From Chloroflexota bacterium (GTDB lineage: Bacteria > Chloroflexota > Dehalococcoidia > Lucifugimonadales > JAPUKM01), in the NCBI GenBank assembly GCA_027295645.1, contig JAPUKM010000233.1, positions 1 through 5,449 of the forward strand: DNA of 5,449 nucleotides, read 5' to 3'. Under the pieces are notes generated by a model. That model was not told the DNA's origin. It was given only the letters and a program-made list of their open reading frames with translations, and searched no databases. Position numbers and translations under genes: made by a program. Below are positions 5,302 through 5,449 of the stretch, one piece after another. Positions within the stretch are counted from its first letter, which is position 1, and each line of letters starts with the position of its first letter.

Positions 5302-5449
5302 CTACAGGGTACGGTAGCCACTGCTTAATAGCGTTGCCAGTGTGTCTGCCCAGGCAAGGACGCCAAGCACCGCCAGGACCACCTCGCCGACGCCGATCCT
5401 GGCGCTGGCGACGGGAGAACCGGCCACGGAATCCCAGTACTGGTTCAGA
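5302..5449 (-). CDS. C-terminal end of an unidentified, probably membrane protein (5' end outside window)
   Basis: A minus-strand frame is open from the right edge to a TAG at 5302-5304, giving 48 residues that begin LNQYWDSVAGSPVASARIG. It continues with a hydrophobic stretch (VVLAVLGVLAWADTLATLL, about 19 residues) that could be one transmembrane helix, and ends in SSGYRTL. I do not recognise the family. The support is composition: a second minus-strand frame is also open here but reads as an Arg-rich, Gly-rich product typical of a shadow in GC-rich DNA, whereas this one has normal composition. It lies 67 nt upstream of the chosen yqgF start on the same strand, so it may be the previous gene of the same operon. 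The short length makes this call tentative. Confidence 0.5.
   Translation of the reverse strand, partial: LNQYWDSVAGSPVASARIGVGEVVLAVLGVLAWADTLATLLSSGYRTL

Noticed and set aside
1..5449. tRNA, rRNA or riboswitch
   Set aside because: No cloverleaf with a TTCGANNC-type T arm, no rRNA core sequence and no recognised riboswitch core was seen by eye on either strand; no covariance search was possible.

Overview
This is a GC-rich window that looks like an ordinary bacterial chromosome segment, probably from a Chloroflexota lineage (Dehalococcoidia/SAR202-like). That placement is inference. It rests on the mix of short-chain dehydrogenases, an F420-type PPOX split-barrel protein and a class III aminotransferase. 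It also rests on an intergenic repeat with GTCATTCTGA and GAAGAATCTAAG modules, which I recall as common in such genomes. No marker gene in the window settles it.

Left half, plus strand: the 3' part of a classical short-chain dehydrogenase (SDR, ends 395) is followed by a 142-nt spacer. An extended-SDR, NAD-dependent epimerase-like gene comes next (538-1683), with a strong ribosome binding site. A small PPOX/F420-type flavin-fold gene (1680-2102) overlaps it by an ATGA stop/start. The epimerase-like protein and the PPOX protein are therefore almost certainly translated as a coupled pair, which suggests a shared redox job on an unknown substrate.

Middle: a 266-nt intergenic region lies between two convergent transcription units. 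It holds an imperfect hairpin just after the PPOX stop. It also holds a roughly 152-bp inverted-repeat element (2188-2339) built from two inverted copies of one modular repeat, with a third partial copy of its end beside it. The element could be a miniature mobile or REP-like repeat, and it may serve as a bidirectional terminator.

Right half, minus strand, read from right to left: the C-terminal end of an unidentified membrane protein (enters at 5449, stops at 5302), the YqgF/RuvX RNase H-fold protein, a PLP-dependent class III aminotransferase, and shikimate dehydrogenase AroE. Spacings of 67, 65 and 26 nt in one orientation suggest one operon mixing housekeeping functions (yqgF, aroE) with an amine or amino-acid transaminase.

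I found no clearly novel system. The points most worth a second look are the composite inverted repeat, the missing catalytic tyrosine in the epimerase-like protein, a Glu-to-Thr change at a normally conserved aminotransferase motif, and an Asn-to-Ser change in the AroE substrate site.
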